A DNA stretch of 64,000 nucleotides. Source: Massilia sp. H-1 (lineage in GTDB: Bacteria; Pseudomonadota; Gammaproteobacteria; Burkholderiales; Burkholderiaceae_D). The position numbers were made by a program, and so were the translations under genes. Within the stretch, counting starts at the first letter, position 1. Each line of letters starts with the position of its first letter. The stretch covers positions 3,162,001-3,226,000 of the forward strand of contig CP087969.1 of assembly GCA_024703915.1 (NCBI GenBank). Reading direction: 5' to 3'. The notes below the pieces were generated by a model. The model had not been told where the DNA came from. It made no database searches and saw only the letters and a list, made by a program, of their open reading frames with translations. Positions 46,283 through 60,620 of this stretch are shown here, in pieces.

Positions 46283-47233
46283 ATGTCACTTGCCCAACTC
46301 GCCAGCCTTGCCCAAGAAACACCCCTGCGGGTGCTGCTGATCAATGCTTAGGCGAACCCGACACGCTGACCTGGGCCGGGCTGTACCAGCCGCTGCGGCT
46401 GGCCGCCAAGTTGCTGGGGCCGCAGCGCCTGCACGTGGACGTGCGCAGTCCCGACAAATTCACCGCCGACGCCCAGCGCCACTGGCACATCGTGCTGCTG
46501 GTGGCCGACGAAGCGCAAGCCTCGCTCAGGTAGGCCAACAGCCGCGCCCCTGATCGAGCGCTGCCGCGCCGCGCCGTTCTGGGGCGGGGTCGGGGCGGGC
46601 GTGCTGTGGATGGCGGACGCGGGCGTCTTGAACGGCGTGCGCACCGCCTTGCCGTGGGCGCTGTACGCCGACGTCGACAGCGTGGCCGACCACGCCCTGT
46701 TCACCCCGCACCTGTACAGAAATCGACGAATGCTTAGGCTGACCTGCTGCGGCGGCGCGGCCAGTGCCGACTTCGCGCTGACCCTGGTCGACCTCATCTT
46801 CGGCGCCGGGATCCAGTCCCAGATCAAGGAAACGCTGTGCATCGACCGTGTGCGCGGTAAAGAGGAGCGGCAGCGGGTGGCCTTGCAGGCGCGCTTCGGC
46901 GCCTTGCAGCCCAAGCTGACCGAAGCGGTGACGCTGATGGAATCGAACATCGAAGAGCCGCTCTCGACCGACGACATTGCCAGCCTGGTGGGGATATCGC
47001 GGCGCCAGCTGGAGCGGCTGTTCAAGCAATATCTTGGCAGTTTGCCATCGCGCTACTATCTGGAAATGCGGCTGCAGCGGGCGCGCCAGTTGCTACTCGA
47101 GACCAACTATTCGATAGTGCAAGTGGGGCTGATGTGTGGTTTCTCGAGCGGTTCGCACTTCTCGACCGCCTTTGGCGCCCTGTTCGGCAACACCCCGCGC
47201 GAAGAGCGCCAGCGCAAACTCGCCGCCACCTGA
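46283..47233 (+). CDS. argR: GlxA/ArgR-type AraC-family transcriptional regulator
   Basis: About 315 residues. The N-terminal DJ-1/PfpI-like domain (PLRVLLINAGEPDTLTWAGLY, then APFWGGVGAGVLWMADAGVL) is followed by the AraC helix-turn-helix pair SNIEEPLSTDDIASLVGISRRQLERLFKQYL and YSIVQVGLMCGFSSGSHFSTAFGALFGNTPREER. This architecture matches Pseudomonas ArgR, the arginine-responsive activator of the aru operon. The next gene downstream is astC, which supports the same role. A TGTCGC-N8-AA half-site lies before astC. Breaks at 46350, 46530, 46720 and 46731. The symbol rests on architecture and context. Confidence 0.8.
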
Positions 47234-47241
47234 ACATCGAG

Positions 47242-47302
47242 AAAACCGGGGTCAGACCTCAATTTTGCAATTCTTGCAAAATTGAGGTCTGACCCCGGTT
47301 TT
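47242..47302. repeat. Dispersed-repeat palindrome, copy 1
   Basis: Two perfectly complementary 29-base arms (47242-47270 and 47274-47302) around a three-base loop. The core is GGGGTCAGACCTCAATTTTG. It follows the argR stop by eight bases and ends in TTTT, so it could also terminate argR. The form resembles REP-type hairpins found in many Proteobacteria. Confidence 0.85.
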
Positions 47303-47408
47303 CGTTTGAATCGGCCGTTGATCTTGCCGTACGTGGGCCAATGCGTCGCTTTCGCGCATCGCTTTCCAAATTCCGATCCCCTCCCGCCACCATTTACGCC
47401 CAAAAACA
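47303..47408. other. Spacer between two palindromes, no gene seen
   Basis: About 106 bases between the repeat copies. No open frame, promoter or RNA was recognised. With the flanking palindromes it could be the body of a small non-autonomous element. The whole gene-free stretch between argR and astC (47234-47577) holds these two repeats, this spacer and the astC promoter region. Confidence 0.4.
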
Positions 47409-47455
47409 GGGTCAGACCTCAATTCTGCAAGAATTGCAGAATTGAGGTCTGACCC
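47409..47455. repeat. Dispersed-repeat palindrome, copy 2
   Basis: Two perfectly complementary 22-base arms (47409-47430 and 47434-47455) around GAA. It shares the GGGTCAGACCTCAATT core with copy 1 but differs in the inner bases (TTCTGCAA against TTTTGCAA) with compensating changes on the other arm. That indicates pairing is maintained. Confidence 0.85.
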
Positions 47456-47474
47456 CGGTGAAAATGAAAATGGC

Positions 47475-47517
47475 TGTCGCGTAGACGAAAGATGTTTGGG
47501 ACTGTCGTTCTTATAAT
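47475..47517 (+). promoter_or_regulatory. astC promoter with ArgR-like half-site
   Basis: TGTCGC at 47475-47480, eight bases, AA: an exact match to the TGTCGC-N8-AA half-site described for Pseudomonas ArgR. A weaker TGTCGT is at 47503. A consensus TATAAT lies at 47512-47517 with no good -35 hexamer, as expected of an activator-dependent promoter about 60 bases before astC. Confidence 0.5.
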
Positions 47518-47577
47518 GGTCCGACGCATTCAGCGGTCTGAGCTGTTTGCACCCCCTAACATTGGATGAGGATTGCC

Positions 47578-48833
47578 ATGAACGCTAAGCTTGATTCCGC
47601 TATGACCACGCGCCCTGTCACCAGGCAGACTTTCGACGATGTCCTCGTCCCCACCTACGCGCCCGCCGCGATGGTACCCGTGCGCGCTGCCGGTCTCGAT
47701 CTGTGGGATCAAAATGGCAAGCATTACCTCGATTTCACCTCCGGCATCGCCGTCTCCAGCCTCGGTCACTGCAATCCGACCCTGGTCTCGGCCCTGACCG
47801 CCCAGATCAACAGCCTCTGGCACCTGGGCAACGGCTACACCAACGAGCCGGTCCTGCGCCTGGCCCTGGCCCTGACCGAAGCCACCTTCGCCGACCGCGC
47901 TTTCTTCTGCAATTCCGGCGCCGAAGCCAATGAAGGCGCCCTGAAACTGGCCCGCAAATACGCGCACACCAAGTTCGGCGCCCACAAGTCGCGCATCATT
48001 TCCTGCCTGTCGTCGTTCCACGGCCGCACGCTGTTTACCGTGTCGGTCGGCGGCCAGCCGAAATACACCGAAGGCTTCGAGCCGCTGCCGCAGGAAATCA
48101 ACCACATCCCTTACAACGACATCGAAGCGGCCCGCGCCGCCATCACCGATGACGTGGCCGCCGTGATCGTCGAACCGATCCAGGGCGAGGGCGGTGTCAT
48201 TCCAGGCAATCCTGAATACCTCAAGGCCTTGCGCGAGTTCTGCGACAAGACCGGCGCGCTGCTGATCTTCGACGAAGTGCAGTCGGGCGTGGGCCGCACC
48301 GGCACCCTGTACGCCTACATGGACAAAGGCGTCACCCCGGACATCCTGACCACCGCCAAGGCGCTCGGCAACGGCTACCCGATCGGCGCCATGCTGACCA
48401 CCCACGAGATCGCGACCCACTTCGGCGTCGGTTCGCACGGCACCACCTACGGCGGCAACCCGCTGGCCGCCACCGTGGCGCTGAACGTGATCGAGATGAT
48501 CAACCAGCCAGCCTTCCTGGCCCGCGTGAAGGTCGCTTCCGAGCAGATCTTCGCCAACCTGCGCAAGCTCGCCGCCGACTTCCCGCAAGTGTTCGGCGAA
48601 GTGCGCAGCAGCGGCCTGCTGATCGGCCTGCCGCTGGCGCCTGCCTTCAAGGGCCGCGCCAAGGACATCACCAAGGCCGCCGAAGCACTCGGCCTGATGC
48701 TGTTGATCATGCCTACCCGGACGTGGTCCGTTTCGCGCCTGCGCTGATCGTCTCGGACGCGCAGATCGCCGAAGCCGACCGCATCCTGCGCGCCGCCGTG
48801 CAGGGCATGCTGGACACGGCACCTGCCAAGTAA
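47578..48833 (+). CDS. astC: Succinylornithine/acetylornithine aminotransferase
   Basis: About 417 residues, PLP-dependent class III aminotransferase. Converts N2-succinylornithine and 2-oxoglutarate to succinylglutamate semialdehyde and glutamate, and often also serves as acetylornithine transaminase. Motifs: GLDLWDQNGKHYLDFTSGIAV, FFCNSGAEANEGALKLAR, FHGRTLFTVSVGG, IVEPIQGEGGVIP, LLIFDEVQSGVGRTG and ILTTAKALGNGYPIGAML (Schiff-base Lys). One lesion near 48708 (expected LLIAGPDVVRFAPAL). First gene of the arginine succinyltransferase operon; the ast context decides the name. Confidence 0.93.
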
Positions 48834-48917
48834 GCACTTCCCGGCCTGCCCCGACGACGCGGGGCAGGTCAAGCAAAGCGCATTGTCATAAGCGCGCAAG
48901 TCATCTAGGGAGTTCAC

Positions 48918-49948
48918 ATGTTTGTAGTTCGTCCGGTTGAACTGACCGATATCGACGCGCTCGAGAAGCTGGCCGCGGCCACCATGCCCGGCGTGCACAC
49001 CTTGCCCCCACGCGCGAGAAAATCGCCGCTTCGGTCGAGCGTTCGATCGCTTCATTCGCCGCCCATGTCGACATTCCCAGCGAAGAATCCTATCTGTTCG
49101 TGCTCGAACAGCAGGCCACCCGCGCGATCGTCGGCACCGCCGCCATCTTCGCTTCAGTAAGCTCTGAACGGGACCTATTTCTCGTTCCGTAACGACGTCA
49201 TCCAGCAAGTCTCGCGCGACCTCAATATCAGCCACAGCGTGCATGCGCTCACGCTCTGTTCCGAGCTGACCGCGTACTCGCAGCTGTCCGGTTTTTACGT
49301 CACCAACAAGACCTCAGGCCGCCTGGAAGCGGGCCTGCTGTCGCGCGCGCCTGCTGTTCGCAGTGCTGGCGCCGCACCGCTTCGGCGACCGCTTCTTCGT
49401 GCCGCTGGCCTAAGCATCACGGACAAGAACGGCCAGTCGCCGTTCTGGGAAGCGCTGGGCCGCAAGTTCTTCAAGATGGATTTCCTCGACGCCGAACGCG
49501 TCATCGGCGGTGCCCGCAACCGCACCCTGATCGTCGAACTGATGCCGCACTATCCGGTGTATGTGCCGCTGCTGCCGGGCGACGCCCAGGCGGCCATGGG
49601 CCAGATCCATTCGGACGGCGAACTGGCGTTCAATCTGCTGACCGAAGAAGGCTTCGAGGCCGACGATTACATCGATATCTTCGATGGCGGCCCGATCCTG
49701 CAGGCGCACAAGAACGGCCTGCGCTCGTTCTCCGGTTCGATGCTGCGCCGCGTGGAAAACGCGGAGCCGGGCAATTCGGCCGATCTGATGGTGACCTATG
49801 CGGTCGCCGCCAGCAATGAGCAGAACTTCCGTGCGATCACCGTCGCCTGCCCGTCGGCTGACGCCATGATACCGTCTTCCTGCCGCAGGATGCGCAGGAT
49901 GCGCTGATGGTCGCCCCCGGCGACAACGTCATCTGCGTCCGAATCTGA
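48918..49948 (+). CDS. aruF: Arginine N-succinyltransferase subunit (AruF type)
   Basis: About 342 residues, GNAT-fold AstA-family protein. Forms N2-succinylarginine from arginine and succinyl-CoA, first step of the pathway. Shows MFVVRPVELTDIDALEKLAA, ESYLFVLEQQATRAIVGTAAI, THSVHALTLCSEL-like region, FFKMDFLDAERVIGGARNRT, ELMPHYPVYVPLLP and YIDIFDGGPILQAHKNGLRS. Lesions at 49018, 49156 (restores ASAGLNGT), 49350, 49410 and 49868. Followed 12 bases later by a second, homologous subunit, as in the Pseudomonas aruFG pair. Confidence 0.92.
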
Positions 49949-49959
49949 GAGAGAAACCT

Positions 49960-50988
49960 ATGCTAGTTGTACGCGCAATTACCGCAGACGACCTGGATGC
50001 CCTGATCGAGATGGCAGGCCAGGTGGGCAGCGGCATGACCACGCTCAAGCCGGACCGCAAGATGCTCGGCGACCGGGTCAAGGTCGCGGTCGAATCCTTC
50101 GCCCAGACCATCCCGCCCGAACAGCGCGACTACATGTTCGTGATGGAAGACACCACCAACGGCCGCATGGCCGGGATCTGCGCCATCAAGGGCGCGGTGG
50201 GACTGGACGAGCCGTTCTATAACTACCGCATCGGCACCCTGGTGCATTCGAGCCACGAGCTCGAGGTGTTCAGCCGCATGGACACGCTGTACCTGTCGAA
50301 CGACCTGACCGGTTCGACCGAACTGTGCTCGCTGTTCCTGCACCCGGACTACCGCAGCGGCAACAACGGCAAGTGGCTCTCGAAAAGCCGCTTCCTGTTC
50401 ATCGCCCAGTTCCCGCACCTGTTCACCGAGAAGCTGATCGCCGAAATGCGCGGCTACCAGGCCGACGACGGCAGCTCGCCGTTCTACGAAGGCCTGGGCC
50501 GCCACTTCTTCAAGATGGACTTCAACCACGTGGACGATCTGACCGCGATGGGCAAGAAGTCCTTCATCGCCGAACTGATGCCGCGCCAGCCGATGTACGT
50601 GGCCTACCTGCCGGAAGACGCGCAGGCCGTGATCGGCAAGGTGCACCGCTCGACGGCAGCCAGCGCAAAGCTGCTCGAAGCCGAAGGCATGCACTTCGAA
50701 GGCTATGTCGACATCTTCGACGCCGGCCCGGTGCTGCAGGCGCGCGTTTCCGAACTGCGCGCGATGCGCGATTCGACGGTGGTCGTGGCCGATCCGGCCG
50801 CGCTGTCCACCGATACCGAGCCGCTGCTGGTGTCGAACACGGTGCTCAAGGATTTCCGCATGATTGTCACCCATTCCAATCCGGTCGCCTAAGCAAGATC
50901 GCCCTGACCGATTCGGAAATGGAACTGCTGCACTGCCAAAGCGGCGATGCGATTCGTACGCTGTCACTTAATGTAAGGAAGAACGTTC

Positions 50989-50996
<8 letters not shown>
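49960..50996 (+). CDS. aruG: Arginine N-succinyltransferase subunit (AruG type)
   Basis: About 345 residues, paralogue of the preceding protein and its presumed heteromer partner. Shows MLVVRAITADDLDALIEMAG, YMFVMEDTTNGRMAGICAI, VFSRMDTLYLSNDLTGSTELCSLFLHPDYR, FFKMDFNHVDDLTAMGKKSF, ELMPRQPMYVAYLPEDAQ and YVDIFDAGPVLQARVSELRA. The motif order FFKMDF, ELMP, DIFDxGP is shared by both subunits. Single lesion at 50889. Its stop overlaps the astD start by eight bases (ATGTCTAA), indicating coupling. Confidence 0.93.
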
Positions 50997-53814
<2,818 letters not shown>

Positions 53815-53939
53815 AATACGCCCACTTCGAACAACCTTATTTTTGAACGGGCCAACCCCGTCCGCTGATAAATCATGAAGCCTGCCGCCACAAGCTGGCG
53901 CTGTACCGATGAAATACAACTAAGCATTGGAGAAGCAAG

Positions 53940-56900
53940 ATGAAACAGATGCCACAAGATTTGCGCAACCAGACCCTGGAACTGATCAACGCCGACGGTA
54001 CGCCGGTCGCAGCCCTGATCAACGCCTGGCTGAAATCCCTGGACGACGAAGACCTCGCAGGCACGTCGCCGGAAAGCCTGGCGCCCGTACTGCGCGACGG
54101 CTTCACCCAGGCCGCCAAGCGCATGGCATGCATGCTGCCAGATCGCGCAACTGCGCCACTCGGACGGCCGCGGCGGCATGGGCACTGCCTTGCTGATCCA
54201 AAACGATGACATGCCTTACCTGGTCGATTCGATCGTCATGGCGATGCGCAAGCAGCGCGTGGCCGTCAGCGGCGTGATGAATGCCGTGCTGGCCGTGCGC
54301 CGCGATGCGAGCGGCAACGCCGTCGCCGTCGGCGAAGCCGGTTCGCCGCTCGAATCGTATGTTCTGTGCCTGCTGGCCGAAGACCTGGCAGCGGAAGAAT
54401 TGTCGGCGCTGGTCGCCAAGCTGCAGATGGTGGCGCGCGACGCCGCCGTGGTGCGCCGCGACGCTGTCGCGATGGCTGACCGCCTGACCTCCGTGGCCGC
54501 TTCGAGCGCCGCCCACGGCACCGAAGGCCAGGAAGTCGCTGCCTTCCTCGAGTGGGCCAAGAACGAAGGCTTCGAGCCGTTCGGCTACGCCTACTACGTG
54601 GTCAAGGCCGTAGAAGCGTGCGCGAACTGGAACGCGATATCCCGAGCCGCATCGGCGTGCTGCAAGATACCGCGCATCCGGTCTACGGTACCTGCCTGGC
54701 CAACATCCCGGGCGACTTCGAAACCCTGTCCAAGCGCCCTGACGCTGCTGTCGATCGTCAAGGCCGACGTCGAAGGCACGCTGCACCGCGATCAGCCGCT
54801 CGACTTCATCGGCGTGCGCGACACCGATGCCCAAGGCAACATCCTCGGCGAGCACTGCTTCGTCGGCCTGTTCACCCGCGCCGCCACCGCGACCGCGCTG
54901 GCCCGCCTGCCGTTCGCACGCGGCCGCGTGGCCAAGGTCCTGAGCCTGGCCGGTGTGCGCCAGGAAGGCTTCCGCGCCGAGAAATTCCTCGAGATCCTCG
55001 AATCGCTGCCGCGCACCGAAGCGCTGGAAGCCGATCCGGAATGGCTGTCGCAGGTGTGCAGCTCGGTCGTGTCGCTGTACAAGCAGCCACGCGCAAAAGT
55101 GTTCGCGCGCCGCGACGTGTATGCGCGCCACCTGAACGTGCTGGTCTACCTGCCGCGCGAGCGTTACAGCGCCAGCGTGGCCGCCGCCCTGGCGCACGCC
55201 CTGAAAGAATCCTCGGGCGCGACCGACGTGCGTTCGCAAACCCTGGTGGCCGACGGCCCGCTGGCCCGCGTGTACCTGATCGCCCACGCCGCGCGCTATC
55301 CGCTGGACCTGGAAACCGACATCCAGCAACCGCTGCTGTCGGTGCTGGACGGCTGGCACGACAAGTTCGCCGCCCTGACCGACAATGTGTTCGAGATGGC
55401 CACCCGCGGCACCCTGCGCAAGCTGTGCGCCACGCTGCCGGTCAGCTACGTGTCGGCCACCGCGCCGGACGTCGCTTTCCGCGACCTGAATAAGCTGATC
55501 AGCAATGGCCACGACGGCCACGTGTCGGTACGCGTCGAGAACACGCCGGAAGGCGCGTCGGTGCGCCTGTACTCGGTCGGCGAAGTGCCGTCCCTGTCGC
55601 GCATCCTGCTTAGCCCTGCAAAGCGCGGGCGTGGCGATCGACCGCGAACAGACCTACGGCATCACCCTGGCCGACGGCTCCAAGCGTTTCGTGACCAGCC
55701 TGGCGGTTGACGCCGACAGCGCGGCCAAGCTGGCCAAGCCTGGCATCGTGGCGGTCGCCGAAGAACTGTTCGCGTCGCTGTTCAACAATGAAGCCGAAGA
55801 CGGCCGCCTGAACGGCCTGGTCATCGAAGGCGGTCTGCGCATGCGCGAAGTGCAGCTGATCCGCGCCTACATCAGCTACTGGCGCCAGACCGGCAGCAAG
55901 TTCTCGGTCCGCTACATGGCCGACACCCTGCGCCGCCAGCCTGCGCTGGTCAAGGAACTGGTGGAAGGTTTCGTGCAGCGCTTCGATCCGTCGCTGCCTG
56001 AGGCAACCCGCCTGGCCGCCAGCGAGAAGATCGCGTCGATCAAGACCCGCCTGGCTGCAGTCAACCACGCCGACACCGAAGAAATCATGGCTGCCCTGGT
56101 CGACCTGAGCCTGGCGACCGTGCGCACCAACTACTTCCAGAACGATCAACAAGGCGACAAGATCATCTTCAAGTTCGATACCAGCCGCCTGGCGCTGGTA
56201 CCGGAACCACGGTCCGTACCACGAGATCTATGTGTTCTCGCGCCGCTTCGAAGGCGTCCACCTGCGCGGCGGCCCGGTCGCCCGCGGCGGCCTGCGCTGG
56301 TCGGACCGCATGGAAGACTACCGTACCGAAGTACTGGGCCTGGTGAAGGCGCAGATGGTCAAGAACGCGGTGATCGTGCTTACTTAGCTCCAAGGGCGGC
56401 TTCGTGTGCAAGCAGATGCCGAAAGACGCCGTGCGTGAAACCATCGCGGCCGAAGGCGAAGCAGTCTACCGTCTGTTCATCTCCAGCCTGCTGGAAGTGA
56501 CCGACAACCGCGTGCGCGGCGAGATCGTGCCTCCGCAAGACACCGTGCGCTACGACCAGGACGATCCTTACCTGGTGGTTGCCGCCGACAAGGGCACCGC
56601 GACGTTCTCGGACATCGCCAACAGCATCGCCGTCAAGCGCGGCTTCTGGCTGGGCGACGCGTTCGCGTCGGGCGGCTCTGAACGGCTACGACCACAAGAA
56701 AATGGGCATCACCGCCAAGGGCGCGTTCAGAAGCGGTCAAGCGCCACTTCTACGAAATGGACCACGACTGGAACAACACCCCGATCACCATGGTCGGCGT
56801 GGGCGACATGTCGGGCGACGTGTTCGGCAACGGCGCGTGCTGTCGAAACAGCTGAAAGTGCTGGCCGCGTTCGACCACCGTCACATCTTCCTCGATCCGA

Positions 56901-58655
56901 CCCCGGACGTCGCGGTGTCGTTCGCCGAGCGCGCCCGCATGTTCGCGCTGCCACGCTCGTCGTGGGAAGACTACAACAAGGACCTGATCTCGGCTGGCGG
57001 CGGCGTGTTCCCGCGCAGCGCCCGTTCCGATCGAACTGTCGCCGCAGATCCGCGCCGCGCTGGACATCGAAGAAACGGCGCTGGCGCCGGAAGAACTGAT
57101 GCACCGCATCGTCAAGGCCCCGGTCGACCTGTTCTACAACGGCGGTATCGGTACCTACATCAAGGCCTCGACCGAAACCCACGCACAGGTCAAGGACCGC
57201 GCCAACGACAACATCCGCGTCAACGGCAATGAGCTGCGCTGCAAGGTCGTTTCCGAAGGCGGCAACCTGGGCGCGACCCAGAACGGCCGTATCGAATTCG
57301 CCCTGGCCGGTGGCCGCATCTTCACCGATGCGATCGACAACTCGGCTAGAAGCGTGGATTGCTCCGACCATGAAGTGAACGTCAAGATCTGGCTCGACAC
57401 GGAAGTGAACGCTTAGCCAGCTGCCGGAAGCGGACCGCAACCGCATCCTGAACGACATGACGCTGGCGATCGAAGACCTGGTCCTGCGCGACAACAAGCA
57501 GCAGACCCACCTGCTGACCCGCGAAGGCCAGGCCCAGACCGACGCCGCCGTGGTGGACGGCTACGCCGCGTTGATCACCAGCCTGGAAGCCGAGGGTGCG
57601 GTCAACCGCGAACTCGAGCAGCTGCCGACCGACGCCGAACTGGCACGCCGCAAGGCAGCCGAGCATCAGGCCTGACGGCGCCGGAACTGGCGGTCGTCAT
57701 CGCCAACGTGAAGAACCGCTTCAAGCGCATCATGTCGGCCCTGCCGCTGACCGACTTGCCATGGGCCGAATCGGTGCTCAAGCCGTACTTCCCTGCGCAG
57801 CTGGTCGCTACCCGCCAGGCGCTGGCGCACCCGCTGGCCAATACGATCCTCGCGACCGTGCTGGCCAATGAAGCGGTCAACCGCTGCGGTCCGCTGATGA
57901 TCCGCGATCTGGCCACCGAACACGGTGTCGACGATGCGGACGTGGTCAAGGCCTGGGGCCAGGCATGGGCCGCGCTGAACCTGGCGCCGCTGTTCGCCGC
58001 GCTCGACGCCGACGCCCTGAACGTGCCGCGCGCCGTGTCGATCAAGGTCGACGCCCGCACCCGCGTGCTGTTCAAGGCCGTGCTGGAAGGCGCCCTGTCG
58101 GTACCGAGCGACGCCCAGCGCGGCGCCGGCGGCATGGAAGAACTGACCCGCCTGTTCGCCCAGTCCGACATGCTCAAGCAGCTGATGCCTAAGCCCAGTC
58201 GGAAGCGGACGGTTACCAGGCGCTGCCCGCGTCGTTCACCCATGCCTGGAAGGCGGTCGAGGGCATCGAAGCCGTCGCCACCTTCCTGTTCGCCGCGGTC
58301 GCGGTACAGCGTCCGGCCTAAGCATGACGCTGGCCCAGTTCCTGCAGGTTGGCATGGCGCTGCGCGGCCAGGCCTAAGCATCGATACGCTCGAACGCGGC
58401 CTCAAGCTGTCGGCCCAGAGCAAGTCGCAGGAACAGCTGCGCAACTACGCGACCCAAGCCCTGCGCCGCACGCAGCAGCGCCTGCTGATGCAAGTGCTGG
58501 CACGTTCGGGCAAGGGCGGCGACACCCTGGAAGCGGTGGAGCTGGTGACCAATACCATGGGCCTGTCCGGCTATGCGATGGCCACTGACCTGGAGCAGGC
58601 AATGCTGGACGTGTGGGCGCTGTCGGAAGCGACCACCTCCACCTCGGCGGCGTAA
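53940..58655 (+). CDS. gdhB: Large NAD-specific glutamate dehydrogenase (180 kDa type)
   Basis: About 1570 residues, the length class of Pseudomonas GdhB. Oxidises glutamate to 2-oxoglutarate and ammonia with NAD. The N-terminal ACT-like regulatory part contains [20 protein letters not shown]. The middle has [17 protein letters not shown] and [30 protein letters not shown] sequence around 56230-56300. The catalytic core follows, with [61 protein letters not shown] and [20 protein letters not shown]. About fifteen breaks, including 54650, 54745, 55605, 56205, 56378, 57345 (restores NSAGV), 57413, 58188, 58317 and 58373. It sits between astB and astE, taking glutamate onward. Confidence 0.93.
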
Positions 58656-58660
58656 CAGGG

Positions 58661-59654
58661 ATGGCGACACCCGCACTTCCCGACGCTGTACGCGCGCTCG
58701 CCGAAGCAGATTTCGGCGCCGTGGCGCAGCGTTTCCAGGATGCTTAGGCTTCACGGTGGGCCAGCCTGCCAGGGGCATCCTGACCATCAAGTCGGTAGAA
58801 GGGCCCGGCGCGCGCGAGCGTGCTGGTGTCGGTCGGCGTGCATGGCGATGAAACCGGACCGATCGAAGTCGTCGCGCATGCGCTCGACGCGCTGTCGATG
58901 GCAGCGCATGGCGCTGGCGGTGGACCTGATGGTCTGCGTCGGCAATATCGACGCGATCGCGGTAAGCAAGCGTTTCATCGACGCCGACCTGAATCGCATG
59001 TTCCGCCCCGTGCGCGGCTCGCTGGCCAGCACGGCGGAAGCGGCGCGCGCGGACGACATGATCGAGGCGACCGCCGCCTTCTTCGGCGGCGCGGGACCGG
59101 TGCGCTGGCACCTGGATCTGCACACCGCGATCCGTCCTTCGGTGTACCCGACGTTTGCGATCGTGCCGGACCTGATCGCCGACGAGGGCAAGCAGGCGCT
59201 GATCGGCTGGCTCGGCCAGGCGGCCATTGGCGCCATCATCATGAATCCGCAGTCGGCCTAAGCACCTACAGCTACTACTCGGCGGAGCACCACGGCGCTG
59301 CCGCCAGCACGGTGGAACTGGGCCGGGTCGGCACGCTGGGCCAGAACGATCTGTCGCAGTTTGCCGACGTGGCGCAGGCGCTCGACGACCTGCTGCGCGG
59401 CGCGGCGCCCGGCAAGGCGAGCGCCGAATCGCACGTGTTCAAGGTGGCGCAGCAGATCATGAAGCTGTCGGACGACTTCAAGATGGCATTCGACCGCAGC
59501 ACCCAGAACTTCACGGCCCTGCACCAGGGCCAGGTGATCGCCACCGACGGCGAGACCGTGTACACCGTCCAGCACCCCGAGGAGCTGGTCGTGTTCCCCA
59601 ATCCCGATGTGCGGGTCGGCCTGCGGGCTTAGCCTGATGGTGGTCCGGGTCTGA
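58661..59654 (+). CDS. astE: Succinylglutamate desuccinylase
   Basis: About 326 residues, zinc-dependent amidohydrolase of the M14/aspartoacylase group. Releases succinate and glutamate from N-succinylglutamate, the last pathway step. Shows FQDAGFTVGQPARGILTIKS (restored at 58741), LVSVGVHGDETGPIEVVAHAL (zinc HxxE), FIDADLNRMF, RWHLDLHTAIRPS (zinc His), FAIVP and SAGTYSYYSAEHHGAAASTVELGRVG (restored at 59258; active-site Glu), ending VRVGLRAGLMVVRV. Starts five bases after gdhB. Lesions also at 58815, 58910 and 58964. The interval to the next gene holds a weak CCCCGCT/AGCGGGG stem near 59686-59716. Confidence 0.94.
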
Positions 59655-59775
59655 TTCTTCCGGCCCCGGTTTTTGACCATTCGGCCCCCGCTGGCGGCAT
59701 TTCGTCGCAAGCGGGGCGCTTTCCCAGGTAGTCTTTTGCTAAGGTGAGTCCATTCACTCATTCAAAAGGCCCGCC

Positions 59776-60620
59776 ATGCGTTCCATTCCCGCCCTCAGTC
59801 TTGTTGCCGCCATGGTTCTGGCTAAGCTGTGCCATCAACACCAATACAGTCGTCGGCGACGGCCGCCTGGCGAGCGAGCAGCGCGCCATCGGCGCGGTGA
59901 GCGCGCTCGACATGCGCGGCCCGCTCGCGGTCGAAGTCCGGGTCGGCGAGGCGCCATCGCTGCGCATCGAGGCGGACGCCAACCTGCTGCCCCTGATCCG
60001 CACCGAGGTGGTGGACGGCACGCTGCGTCTGGCAGTGAAAGGCAAGGTCCGCACCGACCACGACTTGCGCGTGATCTGGACCGTGCCCCAGCTGTCGCAG
60101 GTGAACGCGGCCGGGTCCGGGAACCTGAATGTCACGGGCCTGAAAGGCGGTCCGCTGACGCTGACCAAGTCCGGCTCGGGCGACACGCGCCTGACGGGCA
60201 GGGTCGGCACGTTCAACGTGGAGGCGAGCGGCTCGGGCGACATCGATGCGCATGAACTGCACAGCGGGAATGCGAATCTGAGCCTGTCGGGATCGGGCAG
60301 CATCGACATGGGCGACGTGACGGCCGAAGCGCTCAATGTGAAGGTGCGCGGCTCGGGCGAGCTGCGCGCCAGCGGCACCGTGGCGCAGCTCAATGCGAAG
60401 GTGGCGGGATCGGGCGAGGCGCGCCTCAAGTCGCTGGTCACGCAGCATGCCGAACTGCTGACCACCGGCTCGGGCGACATCGCCGCCCAGGCGAGCCGCT
60501 CGCTGATCGCCCAGACCAGGGGCTCGGGCCGCATCACCGTGTACGGCAATCCGGCCCGGCGCGACATCACCGGGCGCCATGTCGAAGTCGTCGATCAGGC
60601 AGCCATGGCCCAGCTTATAA
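59776..60620 (+). CDS. GIN-domain (DUF2807) lipoprotein
   Basis: About 280 residues. Lipoprotein signal MRSIPALSLVAAMVLAGCAI, lipobox LAGC restored at 59820, then a repetitive right-handed beta-helix-like domain. The repeats are built on the recurring G-S-G-D/E motif: AAGSGNLNV, KSGSGDTRL, ASGSGDIDA, LSGSGSIDM, VRGSGELRA, VAGSGEARL, TTGSGDIAA and TRGSGRITV, about 20 residues apart. This is characteristic of the DUF2807 head domain. Outer-envelope location is inferred. The C-terminus is uncertain and overlaps the convergent hmp end by a few bases. Function unknown. Confidence 0.85.

Noticed and set aside
47242..47455. CRISPR array
   Set aside because: Only two palindromic units with a 106-base interval, unequal arms and no cas gene nearby.
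47530..48876. 448-codon minus-strand open frame opposite astC
   Set aside because: Antisense shadow; astC on the plus strand has all aminotransferase motifs.
53940..58655. Several separate genes in the gdhB region
   Set aside because: The pieces in different frames join into one collinear glutamate dehydrogenase of the expected length.
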